Below are positions 36,701 through 42,700 of a DNA stretch of 64,000 nt, piece after piece. The position numbers and the translations under genes are program-made. The notes beneath the pieces are model-generated. The model ran no database searches and was not told the origin of the DNA. It was given only the letters and a program-made list of their open reading frames with translations. Source of the stretch: Desulfomicrobium baculatum DSM 4028 (lineage in GTDB: Bacteria > Desulfobacterota > Desulfovibrionia > Desulfovibrionales > Desulfomicrobiaceae); NCBI RefSeq assembly GCF_000023225.1, contig NC_013173.1, forward strand, positions 2,110,501 through 2,174,500, written 5' to 3'. Position 1 is the stretch's first letter. Every line of letters starts with the position of its first letter.

Positions 36701-39700
36701 CGCCCTGGTAGCTGACATCGAAGTCGCCGTGCCCGGTCAGTTGGTAGTTGGCGAAGGTGTTTGTGCCGTTGCCGATGATGCGGTCGGCTCCGGAACCACC
36801 GACGAGCACCGTGTGCTCAAAAATAATATCGAGTTCGTGACTGCCATCCAGGGTGTCGTTGCCCCAGCCGCCGATGAGGGTGTCCTGCCTTCGGTCGCTT
36901 GTGCCGTCGGGGTTGTAGCCCACCAGAGAGTCGTCGCCGTCGCCGCCGTAGATGGTGTCCTGGGCACTGCCGCCGTAGATGGTGTCGTTGCCTGCGCCGC
37001 CATAGATGGAGTCATCGTCATAGATGGAGTCATCGTGGACGCCGCCGTCGATCCAGTCGTCGCCGTCGCCGCCGTAGATGGTGTCCCGGGCATTGCCGCC
37101 GTAGATGGTGTCGTTGCCTGCGCCGCCGTTCATGAAGTTGCTCACGCCATTGCCGGTGAGCACGTCGCCATGGGCGAGGTCGTTGGTGCCGATAAGGTTC
37201 TCGATGCCGGTGAGCACGTCGTCCTGCGCGTGATTGCCATCGCCACCGCCAGTCTGGGCCGTGGCCAGGCTCAAGTCCACATTCACCCAGGTGGTGCTGT
37301 CGTGGTAGTCGGCCATGTCTGTGCCTGCGCCGCCGTCCAGAAGGTCGGCCCCGGCCCCGCCGACCAACGTATCGTTGCCAAGTCCAGCGTTGATGGTGTC
37401 GTTACCGTCCAGGCCGGAGAGCAGGTTATTTCCGGTATTTCCCGTGAGCACATCGCCATGCAGGGTGTCATTGGTCCCGGTGAGGTTCTCAATGCCGGTG
37501 AGCACGTCGCCCAGCGCATGATTGCCATCGCCGCCGCCGACCTGGGCCGTGGCCAGGTTCAGGTCCACGTTCACCCAGGTGGCGCTGGCGTGGTAGTCCA
37601 CCGTGTCGACGCCCGCTCCGCCGTCCAGGGTGTCGGCATGGACGCCGCCGCGCAGGGTGTCGTCGCCGCCCAGGCCGCGCGCATCAAATGTATACTGGGG
37701 ATCGTCGAAGTTCCAACCCACGGTCAGGTCGTCGGGGCCCTCGGTTCCGGTTATCTTGACCACGCCGTCCGTGATTTCGGCCTCGCCCAGACCGGTCTGC
37801 ACATAAAGCCGCACGGTCTCGCCGTCCTTGACGGCCTCGTACAGGACATAGGTGTTGCCGTCAGCGCCCAGGGCCACGTCCTGTCCCACTTTGGTCCAGG
37901 TCCAGCCGTCGCCGGAGACCCTGGTCACCGCGTCGCCCTGGTCCCCGGTCACCACCAGAGCCATCAGGCCGCTGCCGGCCGGGTCGGCCACGCCGTTGTT
38001 CAGGATGGCGTCGCCATTCACGGTCAGGCTGCTGGCGCTGCCCGTGAGGTCGAGGCGTTCAACGCCTGTAATCTGCGTGGAGTGGGCGATATCCAGGGCT
38101 GTGTCGCTGCTGTGCAGCACATCGTTGCCAGCCCCGCCGACGACAGTGTCGCCAGCGCCGGCGGTGATGATATCGTTGCCGTCCCGGCCGTCAAGCACGT
38201 TGGCCTGGCTGTCGCCGATGAGCGTGTCGGCTCCGGCCGTGCCGATGACGTTCCGGATGTTCTGGAGGATGTCGCCATCGGCGTGGTTTTCAGCCTCTCC
38301 GCCGCTCTGGGCGGCTTTTCCGTCTTGCTGGTTCAGGTCGATGCGCACGGCCTTCGTGCTGGCGCTGTAGTCCACGGTGTTGACGCCGCTGCCGCCGTCA
38401 ATGAAGTCCGCCCCGGCTCCGCCGATGAGCACGTCATTTCCTGCGCCGCCGTCCAGGGAGTCTTTGCCTTCGCCGCCATCCAGGGTGTCGTTGCCCGCGC
38501 CGCCATCCAGGGTGTCGTTCCAAGCTTCATTGCCGCCGTACAGGGAGTCGTTGCCGTCGCCGCCCAGCAGGGAGTCGCGGTATTCGCCGCCATCCAGGGT
38601 GTCGTCGCCGTCGCCGCCGTCCAGGGTGTCGGCAAAGTTCATTTCGCCGCCATACAGGGAGTCGTTGCCGTCGCCGCCCAGCAGGAAGTCCTGGCCAGCG
38701 CCGCCATCCAGGGTGTCGTCGCCTGCGCCGCCGTTCATGTTATCGTAGAAAGCCCCATCGCCGCCGTACAGGGAGTCGTTGCCGTCACCGCCATCCATGG
38801 TGTCGCGTTCATAGCCGCCATCCAGGGAGTCATTGCCGCCGCCGCCCAGCAGGGAGTCGCGGTATTCGCCGCCATCCAGGGTGTCGTCGCCGTCGCCGCC
38901 GTCCAGGGTGTCGGCAAAGTTCCTTTCGCCGCCATACAGGGAGTCGTTGCCGTCGCCGCCCAGCAGGAAGTCCTCGCCAGCGCCGCCATCCAGGGTGTCG
39001 TCGCCTGCGCCGCCGTTCATGTTATCGTAGAAAGCCCCATCGCCGCCGTACAGGGAGTCGTTGCCGTCACCGCCATCCATGGTGTCGCGATCATAGCCGC
39101 CATCCAGGGAGTCATTGCCGTCGCCGCCCAGCAGGGAGTCGCGGTCTTCGCCGCCATCCAGGGTGTCGTCGCCGTCGCCGCCGTCCAGGGTGTCGGCAAA
39201 GTTCCTTTCGCCGCCATACAGGGAGTCGTTGCCGTCGCCGCCCAGCAGGAAGTCGTGGCCAGCGCCGCCATCCAGGGTGTCGTCGCCTGCGCCGCCGTTC
39301 ATGTTATCGTAGAAAGCCCCATCGCCGCCGTACAGGGAGTCGTTGCCCGCGCCACCGTTCAGGGTATCGTACCCACCGCCGCCGTACAGGGTGTCAGCGC
39401 CGTCGCCTCCATCCAGAACATTGTGCCATCCGTTGCCCGTGATGCTATCGTCATACTGCGAACCGGTGACGTTCTCAATGCTCACCAGGGTGTCGCCCAG
39501 GGCGTGGTTGCCCTCGCCGCCGCCAACCTGGGCCGTGGCCAGGGTCAGGTCCACGTTCACCCAGGTGGCGCTGTCGTGGTAGTCGGCCATGTCTGTGCCG
39601 GTGCCGCCGTCCAGCAGGTCCGCCCCGGCCCCGCCATGCAGCAAGTCGTTGCCAGCAAAGCCGTACAGGCTGTCGTCGCCGAGCAGGCCATGAAGCTCGT

Positions 39701-42700
39701 TGTTCAGGCCGTTGCCCGAGAGCACGTCGCCATGGGTTGTGTCGTTGGTGCCGGTGAGAATCTCAATGCCGGTGAGCACATCGCCAGCGGCATGGTTGTT
39801 CGTGCCGCCGTCAATCTGGGCCGTGGCCAGGTTCAGGTCCACGTTCACCCAGGTGGCGCTGGCGTGGTAGTCCACTGCATCCGTGCCCAGGCCGCCGTCC
39901 AGGGTGTCGGCATGCACGCCGCCGCGCAGGGTGTCGTCGCCGCCCAGGCCGCGCGCATCAAATGTATACTGGGGATCGTCGAAGTTCCAACCCACGGTCA
40001 GGTCGTCGGGGCCCTCGGTTCCGGTTATCTTGACCACGCCGTCCGTAATCTCGGCCTCGCCCAGACCGGTCTGCACATAAAGCCGCACGGTCTCGCCGTC
40101 CTTGACGGCCTCGTACAGGACATAGGTGTTGCCGTCAGCGCCCAGGGCCAGATCCTGTCCCACTTTGGTCCAGGTCCAGCCGTCGCCGGAGACCCTGGTC
40201 ACCGCGTCGCCCTGGTCCCCGGTCACCACCAGAGCCATCAGGCCGCTGCCAGCCGGATCGGCCACGCCGTTGTTCAGGATGGCGTCGCCATTCACGGTCA
40301 GGCTGGTGGAAGCCCCCGTGAGGTCGACCCGTTCCACGTTCTGCATGTGGATGCCGTTGACAAGATCGATGCTGGCGTCTGTGCTCTTCAGCACATCCAG
40401 GCCTGCGCCGCCGTCAACATTGTCGCCTGCGCCAGCGATGATGAGGTCGTTGCCCTCGCCGCCGATGATCGAGTCGTTGCCCACCCCGCCGTCCAGGGTG
40501 TCGTGGCCCGTGGCGCCGTCCAGGGTGTCGTTGCCGGACCGGCCGTCCAACGTGTCATTTCCAGCCAAGCCTTCAAGCTTGTTATCCTCGGCGTTGCCAA
40601 CAAGACTATCTCCGTAACGGCTTCCCCGCACATTCTCAATGCTCACGAGCACGTCGTCTAAGGCATCGTTATGCCCTTCGCCGTCCCTACCTCCAAGTCC
40701 TTGGGCTCCAGTGAGGTTGAGATCAATTTTTACCCAGGTATAGGCGTCGGCGTAATCGACGGTGTCGATACCGTCGCCGCCGTTCAGGGTGTCTGCGCCA
40801 GTCCAGCCATGCAGCCAATCGTTGCCCGTACCGCCGATCAGGGAGTCACGCCCACCAGCACCGCCCAGTGTGTCGTTGCCAGCACCGCCATCCAACGTAT
40901 TGCTAGCGCCAATATAATAATACGTTACGGCATTGGCGTGCAGGACATCGTCGCCATCCCCGCCCAAAAGCATTGCGGCCGGTCCACCGAAATCGAAGCC
41001 GATGAGGGTGTCGTTGCCGATACCGCCAATGAGGGTCGTTATGCCCGTGAGCGTATCTCCCCATGCGTCGCTACTCGTGCCGCCACCTGTTGTCTGAGCG
41101 CCATTTTGGTCCAGATTTACGTAAACTCCTGTCGTGCTGGAGCTATAGTCGGCCGTATTCGAGCCGGCACCGCCGTCCAGCAGGTCGGCACCGGCACCGC
41201 CCATAAGCGTGTCGTTGCCGGCACCACCACGCAGGGTGTCGTTGCCGGCCAGGCCGTGGAGTTCGTTGTTCAGGGCATTGCCCGAGAGCACGTCGCCATG
41301 GGTTGTGTCGTTGCTGCCGGTGAGATTCTCAATGCCGGTGAGCACGTCGCCCAGCGCATGATTGCCATCGCCGCCGCCGACCTGGGCCGTGGCCAGGTTC
41401 AGGTCCACTTTCACCCAGGTGGCGCTGGCGTGGTAGTCCACTGCATCCGTGCCCAGGCCGCCGTCCAGGGTGTCGGCATGCACGCCGCCGCGCAGGGTGT
41501 CGTCGCCGCCCAGGCCGCGCGCATCAAATGTATACTGGGGATCGTCGAAGTTCCAACCCACGGTCAGGTCGTCGGGGCCCTCGGTTCCGGTTATCTTGAC
41601 CACGCCGTCCGTAATCTCGGCCTCGCCCAGACCGGTCTGCACATAAAGCCGCACGGTCTCGCCGTCCTTGACGGCCTCGTACAGGACATAGGTGTTGCCG
41701 TCAGCGCCCAGGGCCACGTCCTGTCCCACTTTGGTCCAGGTCCAGCCGTCGCCGGAGACCCTGGTCACCGCGTCGCCCTGGTCCCCGGTCACCACCAGAG
41801 CCATCAGGCCGCTGCCGGCCGGGTCGGCCACGCCGTTGTTCAGGATGGCGTCGCCATTCACGGTCAGGCTGCTGGCGCTGCCCGTGAGGTCGAGGCGTTC
41901 AACGCCTGTAATCTGCGTGGAGTGGGCGATATCCAGGGCTGTGTCGCTGCTGTGCAGCACATCGTTGCCAGCCCCGCCGACGACAGTGTCGCCAGCGCCG
42001 GCGGTGATGATATCGTTGCCGTCCCGGCCGTCAAGCACGTTGGCCTGGCTGTCGCCGATGAGCGTGTCGGCTCCGGCCGTGCCGATGACGTTCCGGATGT
42101 TCTGGAGGATGTCGCCATCGGCGTGGTTTTCAGCCTCTCCGCCGCTCTGGGCGGCTTTTCCGTCTTGCTGGTTCAGGTCGATGCGCACGGCCTTCGTGCT
42201 GGCGCTGTAGTCCACGGTGTTGACGTCTTCGCCGCCGTTCAGGGTGTCTTTTCCAACCCCGCCAACCAGGGTATCGTCGCCCGCGTCACCCATCAGAACA
42301 TCGTTGCCGTCGCCGCCCATCATGGAGTCGTTATCCTCACCGCCCATCAGGGTGTCATTGCCGACGCCGCCGTCCAAGGTATCGTTGCCCGCACCGCCGT
42401 CCAACAAGTCGTTATCGGCGCGAAGCCAAGTTTTATAGGGCTGGTACGGGGTGGAAACACCACCGTACAGAGAGTCGTTGCCGTCGCCGCCGTACAGGGT
42501 GTCAGCACCGCGGCCGCCATCCAGGACATCATCACCGGCACCGCCGTCCAGAAGATCCCAATCGGTGTAATACCCGGGGATCCATTCTATATTTGAAGCA
42601 TCGCCACCATAGAGCGTGTCGTTGCCGTCACCGCCTATTAAGTGATCGGAATTAGTCCCACCGTCCAGAAAGTCATTGCCGTCGCGACCATAGAGGGTGT

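Noticed and set aside
38680..39360. Regular short repeats that resemble a CRISPR array
   Set aside because: The period follows the 27-bp RTX nonapeptide codons and a 282-bp super-repeat inside one reading frame. There are no unique spacers of constant length and no cas genes.
32553..40661. Very long plus-strand open frame (2702 codons) opposite adhesin 1, plus other long antisense frames near 40671-42596 and 52182-54899
   Set aside because: The Gly/Asp-rich GGxGxDxLx repeats give an antisense strand poor in stop codons. The predicted products are monotonous Val/Ala/Gly strings that mirror the repeats, without starts, ribosome sites or families.
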